Below, one piece after another: positions 36,104 to 45,700 of a stretch of DNA of 64,000 nucleotides. The DNA comes from Niveibacterium sp. 24ML (lineage in GTDB: Bacteria > Pseudomonadota > Gammaproteobacteria > Burkholderiales > Rhodocyclaceae). The stretch is taken from the NCBI RefSeq assembly GCF_026586805.1, contig NZ_JAPFHA010000004.1, positions 215,222-279,221 of the forward strand, given 5' to 3'. A model generated the notes under the pieces. It had not been told where the DNA came from. It saw only the letters and a list, made by a program, of their open reading frames with translations, and searched no databases. Numbering within the stretch: the stretch's first letter is position 1; the number at the start of each line of letters is the position of its first letter. The translations under genes and the position numbers were made by a program.

Positions 36104-37945
36104 TCAGTGGTCGTGGCGGTGGATGTCAATCACGCCGGCATTGTTCAGAGCGAAGGTTGCCGCCTTGATGCAGGGTTCGGATTCGGCGCAGCTGGGCAGG
36201 CCGATTGCCGCTTTCTCGCCGGCGGCACGGCGGAACACGGTCTTGCCTTCCTTGATGGTTTCGATGACCTTGATCGTGTCGATCGTCATCGGGTCGCCAT
36301 CAAGCGGGCTGCGGTCGAGCACCACGAAGTCGGCCAGTTTGCCGACCTCGATCGAGCCTTTGCGCTGCTCTTCAAAATGCTGCCAGGCCGACCAGAGCGT
36401 ATGGGTCTTGAGCGCCACCCAGGGCGAGACACGGTGCTCCGGCCCGAGCACCTGACCACTGCGGGTGACGCGATTGACCGTGGCATGCATGACGCGCATC
36501 GGGTCGGGCATGGCCACCGGCGCGTCGTGGTGCGAGGTGAAGATCATGTTGCGCTGCATCGCCCAGCCCAAGGGCGAAATATTGACCGCGCGCTCGGCGC
36601 CCAGCACCGAGTCGCGGTGCCAGTCGCCCCAGTAGTAGGTGTGCATCGGGAAGAATGAAGGGAAGATGCCCAGGTCACGGAAGGCCTGAACCTGGTCTTC
36701 CCGCGCGGTCTGTGCGTGGATCGCCACCGGCCGGCGATCGGACTTGCCGTGCTTGGCTTCCGCCGCACGCACCGCGGCGATGAACTGGTCGATTGCTGCA
36801 TCGCCATTCACATGCGCCAGCACCTGCCAGCCCTTCTGGAAGGCCTGATCGACAAAGCCATGCACCTGTTCGTCGGTGAAGGCTGGGTAGCCGTGGTAGT
36901 CCGGCTTCTGGCCATCCGGAGCCTTGTAGTAGGGTTTGCTCAGCCATGCCGTCTTGCCCTGCGGTGAGCCATCGAGCGTGAGCTTGATGCCACCAATGCG
37001 GAAGTGCTGCGTGTAGCTGCGTGACAACCACGGCGCTTTCATCGCCTCGGCGCCCACCGTAATGTCCGGGTAGGCGACCACGTCGATATCCAGCTTGCCG
37101 CTCCTGGCCACCGCTTCCATGGTGGCGGCCGACCCGAGCGAGGCCTTGCCTTCCTGCGCGGTGGTGTAGCCGAAACGTTTGTAGAGATTCACGCCCGCGG
37201 CAAACAGCGCCTTGTTGGCATCCGGCCCGAGCTTGCTCATCAAACCGAATAAGGGGCCGAAGAAGGCGTTCTCTTCAAGCACGCCGTTCGGTTCCTGCCC
37301 GCCTTCCTTGCGCCGGATGTTGCCACCGGGCGGGTTCTTGCTCGCCGCGGTCAGCCCCAGCATCTGCAGCGCCTTGCTGTTCATCACCCCCAGGTGGCCC
37401 GATTGGTGAACGATCACGACCGGCAAGCGCGTGGAGACCTGGTCGAGGTCATCCCGCGTGGGGTGACGTTGCTCCTTGAGCTGCGCATCGTCGTAGCCGA
37501 AGCCCACGATCCAGCCGTACTTTCCGGTGATCGTCTCGTTCTGTGCCGCCCAGGCCTTCAGCGTGGCCTGCAGCGCCGCGATGTCGTTCACGCTGCCGTC
37601 CGGCGCAGGCAGAAGATTGGCCGAAATCGCCTGGATGCCGGTGTTGAACACATGGCCGTGCGGGTCGATGAAGCCCGGCAGCATCGCCTTGCCCTGCAGG
37701 TCGATCAGCTTTGTCTTTGCCCCTTTGAACTTCATGACATCGTTGCGATAACCCACGGCAAGAATCTTGCCGCCCTTGATCGCCACTGCTTCGGCTTCAG
37801 GCTGAAGATCGTTGACGGTGACGATCTTGCCACCGGCGTAGATGGCATCGGCCACGGCTTGCGCGGCCTGGCCTGCCGGCGACAGGGCGAGCGCCAGCAC
37901 GCTCACGGAGACGCCAGCAAGAATGGAGCGACGGTTGTTCATCAT
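36104..37945 (-). CDS. Exported YtcJ-like amidohydrolase
   Basis: A 613-residue metal-dependent hydrolase of the amidohydrolase-3 group. A signal peptide (about residues 1-29, twin-Arg-like NNRRS then a hydrophobic stretch ending GQAAQA) suggests export, possibly by Tat because of the RR and the metal-bound fold. The metal site is FIDPHGHV (His96, His98); further His residues occur in LAHVNGDAA, RPVAIHAQT and TSHHDAPVA. VLDRSPLDGDP near the end is typical of YtcJ. Substrate unknown. It has GGAGA before ATG 37945; the frame is open further upstream but without family character. Confidence 0.85.
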   Translation of the reverse strand: MMNNRRSILAGVSVSVLALALSPAGQAAQAVADAIYAGGKIVTVNDLQPEAEAVAIKGGKILAVGYRNDVMKFKGAKTKLIDLQGKAMLPGFIDPHGHVFNTGIQAISANLLPAPDGSVNDIAALQATLKAWAAQNETITGKYGWIVGFGYDDAQLKEQRHPTRDDLDQVSTRLPVVIVHQSGHLGVMNSKALQMLGLTAASKNPPGGNIRRKEGGQEPNGVLEENAFFGPLFGLMSKLGPDANKALFAAGVNLYKRFGYTTAQEGKASLGSAATMEAVARSGKLDIDVVAYPDITVGAEAMKAPWLSRSYTQHFRIGGIKLTLDGSPQGKTAWLSKPYYKAPDGQKPDYHGYPAFTDEQVHGFVDQAFQKGWQVLAHVNGDAAIDQFIAAVRAAEAKHGKSDRRPVAIHAQTAREDQVQAFRDLGIFPSFFPMHTYYWGDWHRDSVLGAERAVNISPLGWAMQRNMIFTSHHDAPVAMPDPMRVMHATVNRVTRSGQVLGPEHRVSPWVALKTHTLWSAWQHFEEQRKGSIEVGKLADFVVLDRSPLDGDPMTIDTIKVIETIKEGKTVFRRAAGEKAAIGLPSCAESEPCIKAATFALNNAGVIDIHRHDH

Positions 37946-38090
37946 GGTGATCTCCGGTTCGGGGCTGGATTGAACAAGAAGAGGCAAGGGTTCGGCGGCC
38001 ATTCTGGTTTGGAGGCCGGAATCCTTCAATCGCTTTCTTCGCTTTGGCCTTCGAGCGAAGCGCGGCCTGTGAAGGCCGTCTGCGGTCGCG

Positions 38091-38318
38091 CTACGGCGCC
38101 CGGCAATAGTCTTCGAATGCCGGTGCGCCGGGTTCCAGCGTCTTTTCCTTGGCAAGCTCCCAAGGGCGCACACACGCCGCTTCTCGTGCGCACCAGGCAT
38201 AGCCGGCCGAGCCGCGGCATCCATGCGCGTCCTGGTCCGATCCAGGGCGTGGCATCGGCGGCTGTGTCGCACAGGCGGAAAGGCCGACCAGCAGGCAGAG
38301 CAGTCGCACGTTTCTCAT
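38091..38318 (-). CDS. Small Cys-containing lipoprotein
   Basis: A 75-residue predicted lipoprotein: lipobox LSAC with Cys16, then a Pro/Asp linker and a compact domain with CRGSAGYAWCAREAACVRPWE, where three cysteines and the SAGY/W pattern suggest a disulfide-stabilised fold. Function unknown. The promoter side faces the MITE-like repeat copy 2, which begins 53 bases upstream. Confidence 0.65.
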   Translation of the reverse strand: MRNVRLLCLLVGLSACATQPPMPRPGSDQDAHGCRGSAGYAWCAREAACVRPWELAKEKTLEPGAPAFEDYCRAP

Positions 38319-38370
38319 GGGTGGCTCTCAATGCAGAAATCGGCGCAAGGGGCGCGCCCGGATCGCCATC

Positions 38371-38520
38371 TTAGGGAAGGCCTGAATAAGTGGCTGCGAC
38401 GGCGCATCGCTGCGTTGCGGCGTGCTCGCTCCCGCGCCTATCCCTTTGATATGTCTTGGTCGCTGCGCGCGCCGCGCCTTGCGCTGCATCCCTCTCGCTC
38501 ACTTACTCAGACCTTCCTTA
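38371..38520. repeat. MITE-like 150-bp element, copy 2
   Basis: Same length as the copy at 21122-21271 and different at four positions. One change in the left end (G to A at base 19) is matched by C to T at the paired position in the right end, so the terminal pairing is kept. It is bounded by TTA on both sides. No coding capacity is supported. Confidence 0.85.
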
Positions 38521-38658
38521 ACGCTGCATCCGTGTCTGCGATGCAGAGGCCCCGGGTGCCCGTGGGCCACTCGCGCATCGGCCTGGCGTGGCTTCGTTGC
38601 CTTGGTCGGGGTACGGCGAGCGGATCGTTCCGCGGGCATTGCCGTGCGGGTCGCGCAT

Positions 38659-39204
38659 TCAGTCTTCCGGTTTTGGGCGGGGCGCGATGCCCGCAGCGGC
38701 CGGGCGCCACGCGGCCAGTTTGTCTTCGAAGCGCTGGCCGGCGTTTGCCGGGCTGGTGGAGGGGAGTCGCATCCGCTCGATCTGCCGCGCGGATGCGCTC
38801 AGTTGCGGTAGCGCGTGGCGGCGGAACAGGGCCTCGGCGGCGCTGCCGTTGAAGGCGATGCGGACAATCGCCGGGTGCTGCGCGAGGAAGGCGCCAAAGT
38901 CGTTCGGCTCAATGCTCTCCGCCACGATGGCCGAGTCAAGGCTGCCACTGCGGCGGCAGGCGGCCAGCACATCCCACAAGGCAACCCCGGCCGCTTGCAG
39001 CGCGCCCAGGCGCTCGGCGTAGGGGCGTGCCGCGTCAAAGCCGAACAGCGCCCCCATGATCGGCCAGAACGCGTTGCGCGGATGGGCGTAGTACTGCTGC
39101 GCGTCGAGCGAGGCTGCGCCGGGCATCGACCCGAGGATCAGCAGCCGTGCGTCGGCGCGCGCGATCGGGGCGAAAGCTTGCCGTCGTTCAGCGCGGGATG
39201 GCAT
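38659..39204 (-). CDS. Uracil-DNA glycosylase family 6 / DNA-deoxyinosine glycosylase
   Basis: A 181-residue base-excision repair enzyme. The family signature [20 protein letters not shown] (about residues 23-42) with NAFWP is typical of the hypoxanthine-DNA glycosylase branch, which removes deaminated adenine. A second motif [10 protein letters not shown] and the LPSTSPAN block (about 148) form the rest of the active site. Its start overlaps the end of the upstream nuclease gene by 17 bases, so they are coupled. Two DNA-acting products side by side may be coincidence. Confidence 0.85.
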   Translation of the reverse strand: MPSRAERRQAFAPIARADARLLILGSMPGAASLDAQQYYAHPRNAFWPIMGALFGFDAARPYAERLGALQAAGVALWDVLAACRRSGSLDSAIVAESIEPNDFGAFLAQHPAIVRIAFNGSAAEALFRRHALPQLSASARQIERMRLPSTSPANAGQRFEDKLAAWRPAAAGIAPRPKPED

Positions 39205-40975
39205 CGATGTCGAACACCGCCCGCACCGGGTCGTGGTCAGACGCGCCGTCCGGGTACTCGGCGTTGATGTGCAGCACCTGGTAACTGCGCAGGGCGCCCT
39301 GCATCAGCGCGGGTGAGGCGAAGACATGGTCAAGCGCCTGCGAATTGCCGTCGTGGATGTAGGTGTAGCGTTCGGCCGCCGGCAGGCTGAGCGTGAGGTT
39401 GCTCAGGCCGGCTGCTTCGATGGACTGCGATGCGGGGCCGAAGTCGAAGTCGTTGAAGTCGCCGAGCACCAGCACGGCGCTGTCGGCGCGGCGGGCGAGC
39501 AGGCTGCGGACGAAGTCCGCCACCACGCCGGCCTGGGCGGTGCGCTGGATCTCCGAGGCGGCGAACGGTGGCTGCTGGGGGCCGAACAGGGGCTGGTCGA
39601 TGCGTTTGGATGCGAAGTGCACCGCCACCAGAACGAGCCGCTTGCCGGCCACGGTGAACTGCGCGGCGAGCGGCTTGCGGCTCGATTCGAAGGCCGGATC
39701 GTCTGGCGCGATGCGGCCCGCCGCCGGTTGCAGCTTGCCGCCGGCGGCAATGCTGACGGCGTCGCGCGGGCCGCCGACGCTTCCATCGAGCTGCACCCGG
39801 ACCGGGTCGTACAGGATCACCGGCCGGATGTTCGCGCCGGGCGCGCCGCCATCGGCGTTGTTGACCGGATCAACGCCCACCCAGCGGTAGGCGGGGCCGC
39901 CGGCCGCGCGGATCGCGTTGCTCAGGCGGGTGAGGGTCTGGCTGGCATCGGTGACGCCCTTGTCGCGCGGGCCGTCGTCGTCTTGAACTTCCTGCAGCGC
40001 GATCAGGTGCGGCGAGGCGAGCTGGGTGACGATCTGCCGCGCGATGGCGTCAAAGCGCGCTTGCGGCGCGTTGCCGCCGAGGTTTTCAAGGTTGTAGGCC
40101 GCCACGCCCAACTGCCCGCGGCCCAGCGGCGCGGCAAGCTGCGCCGGCAGGGCGCGTGCCTGCAGTTGCGGGGATTCGGTCAGGCGCAGGCGGTAGTTGC
40201 CGAAGCTGTAGTCGACGATGCCGCGCAGCTTCAGCAGGCGATCACCCGTCTTGATGCCCGGCGGCGTGGGCGTCAGCGATGCGTCGAGCAGGATGCGATG
40301 GGGGTTGAACTGGCCGGGCGCAATCGCGACCCCGCCGCGCGCCGTGCGCAAGCCGGCATCGGCCTGCGCCGCCAGGATCACCGCCACCTCGCCCCGTTCG
40401 CCGCGCGGCCCCACCGCGATGGCTTCGTCGATCTCGACCTGCATGCCTTCGAGGCTCTCGAAGAAATCCATCGCGAAGCGTTCGGGGTCGAGCGGGCGGC
40501 GCGCGGCTTCCACGTTGCCCAGCGTCGGCGCGATCGCGGCGCTCGGCGGCAAGCGCCCGCCGCGACCCAGCACGACGGGGGCGGGCAGGGGGATACCGCT
40601 TGCAAGGCGCTGCCAGCGGGCATCGCTCAGCTGGGTGATGGTGAGGTTGTCGGGGTTGCGGCCAGGGCGGTATTCGCCAACGCGGCCACTGACCGCGATG
40701 CGGTCGCCCACCGCCGGCGGCTTTTCCTTGCCAAGAAAGACGTACAGCGCATCGGCGGTGCGGCGGTCGTCGTCGGGCGTTTCGTCCTGCAACCAGAAGC
40801 CGTTGCGGGTGACGGCGGTGACCACGCCGCCAAGCGCATCCACCGACTGCCCGGCCAGTGGCGAGAGGTGGCCACTGCCCTGGACCTGCGCAATCGTCAC
40901 GCCCTGCGCGGCGCTCGCCACGCACAGCGCCAGCAGTCCGAAGCCGAATTTCGATGAACGCAACACTTGCACCAT
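39188..40975 (-). CDS. Exported endonuclease/exonuclease/phosphatase family protein (ExeM-like)
   Basis: A 595-residue exported protein, signal peptide ending near AAQG (about residue 24). Residues about 30-270 form an OB-fold type region ([21 protein letters not shown], with DALYVFLG) as in extracellular nuclease ExeM. The C-terminal EEP domain carries [37 protein letters not shown] and SDHDPVRA, covering the expected metal and catalytic residues. It probably degrades extracellular DNA. I chose ATG 40975. The glycosylase gene follows with a 17-base overlap. Confidence 0.88.
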   Translation of the reverse strand: MVQVLRSSKFGFGLLALCVASAAQGVTIAQVQGSGHLSPLAGQSVDALGGVVTAVTRNGFWLQDETPDDDRRTADALYVFLGKEKPPAVGDRIAVSGRVGEYRPGRNPDNLTITQLSDARWQRLASGIPLPAPVVLGRGGRLPPSAAIAPTLGNVEAARRPLDPERFAMDFFESLEGMQVEIDEAIAVGPRGERGEVAVILAAQADAGLRTARGGVAIAPGQFNPHRILLDASLTPTPPGIKTGDRLLKLRGIVDYSFGNYRLRLTESPQLQARALPAQLAAPLGRGQLGVAAYNLENLGGNAPQARFDAIARQIVTQLASPHLIALQEVQDDDGPRDKGVTDASQTLTRLSNAIRAAGGPAYRWVGVDPVNNADGGAPGANIRPVILYDPVRVQLDGSVGGPRDAVSIAAGGKLQPAAGRIAPDDPAFESSRKPLAAQFTVAGKRLVLVAVHFASKRIDQPLFGPQQPPFAASEIQRTAQAGVVADFVRSLLARRADSAVLVLGDFNDFDFGPASQSIEAAGLSNLTLSLPAAERYTYIHDGNSQALDHVFASPALMQGALRSYQVLHINAEYPDGASDHDPVRAVFDIDAIPR

Positions 40976-41073
40976 GGTTGCCAAGCCTACCCGATTTGTT
41001 GCGGAAGACTCGATCAGCCCTGCGGTGCTATGGTGAAAGCCAGAGCCCCGATGACTCGACCACAGGAGTTGCC

Positions 41074-41976
41074 GTGCTGCAGATTGCCCGCATTGCGCTG
41101 ATCGCCGTCGCGTTCGCTTGCGCCGCAAGCGCCTCCGGCAAGGAAACCCTGGTTAGATATCCGCGCGGCGATAATCCCACCGATTTCCGCTACGACTACC
41201 CGGTTCGCATGTTGCAACTGGCGCTCGACAAAACGTCGGCTGAAGACGGCCCGGCACGCGCTGTGCAAGCCACCGAGCCGATGAGCAACGCGCGCGTGCA
41301 AGCTGAAATCGAACGCGGCGGCCTCATCGATGTGGCGAACTACCCGCCCAAACGGGAGCTGGCAAACCGGCTTCAATTCATTCCGATCTGCATCCGCAAG
41401 GGCATCCTCGGCATCCGCATCTTCATCATCGACCGCAAACTGGCGCCGCGCTTTGCCGCGGTGCGGTCACTCGACGATCTGAAGCACCTTTCGGCCGGCC
41501 AACAGAAAGACTGGCTGGACACCAAGATCTTGTTGAGCAACGGCATTCCAGTGGTGACCCCGCCGAGTTACGAGGAAATCTTCGAACTGCTTGCCGCGGG
41601 CCGTTTCGACTACTTTCCGCGCGGCGTGCATGAGCCCTACCGCGAAGTCGAGCCGCGCGCACTGCGTTTTCCCGACCTGATGGTGGAAGAAAGCCTGGCG
41701 CTCTACTACCCGATGCCGGACTACTTTGTCGTGAGCAAGGGCAACACTGCACTCGCCCATCGCATCCAGCGCGGGCTGGAGCGCGCGATTGCCGACGGCT
41801 CTTACGATGCCTTGTTCCAGAAAGAATTTTCCGAATCACTGCGGCGCGCAAAGCTGGCCCAGCGCACGATCATCCGGCTTGAAAACCCCGATCTTGACCA
41901 GATTCCCAACCCGGACGACCAGAAGCGCTGGCTGCTTCCGCCTGCCGCGGCGCGCAAGGTGACCGCGCAAAAGTAA
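41074..41976 (+). CDS. Periplasmic solute-binding protein-like (family 3)
   Basis: A 300-residue exported protein, signal peptide ending near ASASG (about residue 20). The body has the two-lobe pattern of extracellular solute-binding family 3, with LQFIPICIRKGILG, SYEEIFELLAAGRFDYFPRG and the C-terminal RIQRGLERAIADGSYDALF. No permease or ATPase is adjacent, so it may act as an orphan sensor or enzyme-like protein. I chose GTG 41074 because AGGAG lies 5 bases upstream. It is divergent from the nuclease gene with a 98-base gap. Confidence 0.78.
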   Translation: MLQIARIALIAVAFACAASASGKETLVRYPRGDNPTDFRYDYPVRMLQLALDKTSAEDGPARAVQATEPMSNARVQAEIERGGLIDVANYPPKRELANRLQFIPICIRKGILGIRIFIIDRKLAPRFAAVRSLDDLKHLSAGQQKDWLDTKILLSNGIPVVTPPSYEEIFELLAAGRFDYFPRGVHEPYREVEPRALRFPDLMVEESLALYYPMPDYFVVSKGNTALAHRIQRGLERAIADGSYDALFQKEFSESLRRAKLAQRTIIRLENPDLDQIPNPDDQKRWLLPPAAARKVTAQK

Positions 41977-42789
41977 GCGAGTGGTAACCAGCTTGTCGCC
42001 TCAGCAGAGTGTCGCATGCCGCAGTTGGCTCGCTCGCGACGGCAGCGTCCGCGACGAACTCGCGGTGCCCAAATACGCCGGTGAATCCGGACAACAAAGT
42101 CTTTCGGAGTCACGCACGCAACGCGTTGAATCTCTTCGCAACGACGCGAAGCGTGCCAAACACCAAAGCCCGCTATGCCCAGACGTCGAAAACCTCTGGC
42201 AAACCCATCGCGGCATGAAGGCTGTCACCCCACCACCAAACTGCCGGCCGCGGCCGAAGATCGTTTCAGCCTGGAAGCGAACAGAGCGGGCTAAAGCTCA
42301 CGGGCAGGTTGTCGGCCAAAGCGGTCGGTGGGCACCGCAGTAGTCGGCTCGCGAACGTCAGCTAACGAGGGTCGAGGCACTCATCGGCGTCCGGCCAGAA
42401 GCAGCCGCTCGCCACGAAGCGACAAGCAGTCAGTTCAGGCTGGTTGCGGACGTTCACTGGGAAAACGCGAACGGAGGCCCTCGCAAAATCCGGTCATTCG
42501 ATGATCGGTGCTCCGTACGACTGCTGGCCACCTCAAACCGGACCTTCGGTTCCGGCTTGTTTGAATGAAGGCTCCGAATGATTGCGCTGATGTCTGGTGA
42601 CGCGGCGGCGCCAACCCTAAGCACCCCCTCGTGCGGTTCGATGTTCAAACGCGGTTGCGTCTGGAAATGCAGCTGTCCCCGCCGACGGTCGCGGGAGCTT
42701 CTGGACCGAATCCACGGCGCTTGGACTCCGCCATTCGAAGGGGGATCTTGTCGAAACGTCCAACGACGTGGTCGGCTCGCGATGCGAGT
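41977..42789. other. Long intergenic region with a dispersed repeat
   Basis: About 810 bases between the solute-binding gene and the 3' end of the glucan synthase gene. The only structure I can support is the 87-bp repeat at 42311-42397. Frames across it translate to Arg/Ser-rich nonsense. No terminator with T tract was found for the glucan synthase gene. Confidence 0.5.
42311..42397 (+). repeat. 87-bp intergenic repeat, copy A
   Basis: It shares its full length with copies at 60991-61077 (reverse) and 61142-61228. The conserved core is GAACGTCAGC followed by ACGAG and the tail CATCGG-type bases; the first half keeps CGGCC and TGGGC. It lies entirely in non-coding DNA. Confidence 0.75.
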
Positions 42790-45700
42790 TCATGCCTTGG
42801 CGGTGAGGGCCAGTTCAATGTGGTGGGGGCCTTCGTCGTCAGTGAGTGTGATGGCGGTGCAGGGCGGGTTGGCGGTGGCAGGGGGGCGATCGGTCGCGGT
42901 CTCTTTAGTGGCGGCGATTGGATTGATCAGCGTTATCGAATACTGCGTTTCACCATAGCGGTATGTCAGGCTGAAGCCTGGCCACGACTTCGGGATGCAT
43001 GGCGCGAAGGACAGGGTGTTGCCCTGGCGGTGCAGGCCGAGCAGGGATTCGGTGATCAGCCGGTACATCCATCCGGCCGAGCCGGTGTACCACGTCCAGC
43101 CGCCGCGGCCGATGTGCGGGGCGCAGCCGTAGACGTCGGCGGCCATGACGTAGGGTTCCACGCGGTAGCGCATGACCTCGGCTGGGCTGCCGCTGTGGTG
43201 GGCGGGGTTGATCAGCGTCGTGAGTGCCCAGGCGCGCTCGTGGTCGCCCATCTCTGCAAAGGCCATTGCGGCCCAGATGGCGCCGTGAGTGTACTGGCCG
43301 CCGTTCTCTCGCACGCCCGGCGCGTAGCCGCGGATGTAGCCGGGATTCATCGGCGAGTGGTTGAAGGGCGGGTCGAGCAGTTGTACGAGGCCGTCGCCGG
43401 TGCGAACCAGGCGGCGATACAGCGCGTCCATGGCGCCTGCGGCGCGCTCAGTGCTTGCCGTGTGCGAGAGCACCGACCAGCTCTGCGCGATCGAATCGAT
43501 CTGGCATTCTTCGTTGCTCGCCGAGCCAAGCGGCGTGCCATCGTCGAAGTAGGCGCGCCGATACCAGTGGCCGTCCCATCCGTGCTGTTCGATCTGCGCT
43601 TGCAACTGTGTGCGTTGCGTCGCGAAGCGCGCGGCATGATCGGTGTCGCCGTGATCGCTTGCGATCCGGGCAAACCGCTGCAGGACCTCGCACAGGAAGA
43701 AGCCGAGCCAGATGCTCTCGCCCTCGCCACGGGCGCCGACCAGGTTCATGCCGTCGTTCCAGTCGCCGGATCCGATCAGTGGCAGGCCGTGGCGCCCGAA
43801 ACGCAGGCCATGCTCGATTGCGCGAACGCAATGCTGATACAACGAGGCTGGCGAAGCGGCTCGGCCGGGCAGATCAAAGTAGGCCTCATCGGTGGGGCTT
43901 ACCGGCCGGCCCTCAAGCCCTGTGACCTCGACATTCAGGACCGCTGCGTCGCCGGTGCATTCAACGTAACGGCTCACTGCCAGCGGCAGCCAGAGGTAGT
44001 CGTCCGAGCAATGGGTGCGTACCCCGCGCCCTGAGGGGGGATGCCACCAGTGCTGGACGTCACCTTCGTCGAATTGCCGGCTCGCGCACAGCAGCAGGTG
44101 CGCTCGCACCAGTTGGGGCTCGGCGTGCACCAGTGCCATCACGTCCTGAAGCTGGTCGCGGAATCCGAATGCGCCGCCGGACTGGTAGTACCCGCTTCGC
44201 GCCCAAAGCCGGCAGGCGAGCGTCTGGTAAAGCAGCCAGCCGTTGGCGAGCACGTTGATCGCTGCGTCGGGGGTGTCGACCTGAACGGCCCCCAGGCTGC
44301 GGTGCCACTGCCGGTGCACCGCGTCGAGCGCTTCCTCAGCGGCGCCGAGGCCGCGGAAGCGCCTGACCAACGCTGCGGCATCGTCTGCATCGCGGCCGAC
44401 GCCGAGGCGGAACACGATGACGCGCTCCTCATCGTCGGCGAGCTCAAAGCTCACCTGGATGGCCGCGCACGGGTCGAGCGCCGCGCCCACCTTGCCGGAA
44501 AGGCGTGTGCGCTCCATTGCCGCGGGGCTTTCAAGCGCGCGGTTGCGCCCGATGAACTCGTTGCGATCGCCGGTAAGGTTGCGTGTCGGGTCGTCCACAT
44601 CGAAGAACGCGACCCGTGCGCCGAACTCGGCGCTGTATGGGTTGCGGGCGTAGACCGCGCCGCTTTGCGCGGCCACTTCGGTGCTGACGTGCATGGCCGA
44701 CTTGCCCCGCACGTCACCCAGCACCCACTCGACGTAGCCGGTGGCAGAGAGCCGGCAGGCCCGCCCGGATCTGTTGCGCACACGAAGCACCGAGAACTTC
44801 ACCGGTGCATCGGTCGCGACGAACACGCACAGCTCGGATTCGATGCCGCCGGCGTGGGTCTCGAACACGCTGTAGCCGAATCCGTGGCGCACCACACAGG
44901 GCATGGCGGCAGGCGTGGGTTGCGGTGTCGGCGACCAGACGTGGCCGCTCTCTTCGTCGCGCAGATAGATGGCCTCGCCGCTGGGGTCGCACACCGGGTC
45001 GTTATGCCAGGGCGTGAGGCGCATCTCATGCGCGTTCTCCACCCAGGTGTAGGCGCCGCCGGTTTCCGACACCACCGTACCGAAGTCCGGATTGGCCAGC
45101 ACGTTGACCCAGGGCGCCGGCGTCGTCTCTCCGGGTGCGAGCAGGATCATGTACTCGCGGCCGTCCTGGGTGTAGCCGCCGCGGCCGTTGAATAGCAGCA
45201 GGTTGCGGTCTGCCGGTGTCGCACGCGCAGGGGGCTCCGGGCGATCCTGGCGCGTGGCCACCAGGCGCGGCGGGCGTGGGTCGCGTGTCGGGCGCTGGTC
45301 GAGTTGTTCTTCCAGCGTGCCACAGCTGTCGCTGAGGATCACCCGGGCGACCGACTGGAACAGCGTGCGGTCTTCGTTCGATATCTGCTCTGCAGGCCGC
45401 ACGAAGATGCCGCCGGGGCGATCGAGCAAGCTGGCGCCGATGCCCGAGGCGATCAGGCCGATGATCTGTTCCTGCAGGCGCTGGCGGTAGCCGGCGTGGT
45501 CTTCGTTCCAGATCACCAGATCGACCTGCAAACCCTTGAGTCGCCAGTACGCGTGCGCCTGGATCAGTTGCTGCACCAGGCCGATGTTGGCCGCGTCGCC
45601 AATCTGCAGCAGCACGATCGGCAGATCGCCCGATACCGCATAGCCCCACAGGCCAGGCTGCCCGCGCCGGTTGCGCAGCATGACCGAAGGGTCTGCGCGC

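Noticed and set aside
38223..38852. Open frame crossing the 150-bp repeat copy 2
   Set aside because: Coding text comes only from the repeat itself, and the same translation appears at copy 1; no supported start or function.
39326..40957. 543-codon open frame on the plus strand
   Set aside because: Antisense of the secreted nuclease, rich in Arg and Ala with no family signature.
42631..44034. 467-codon open frame on the plus strand
   Set aside because: Antisense of the 3' end of the glucan synthase gene.
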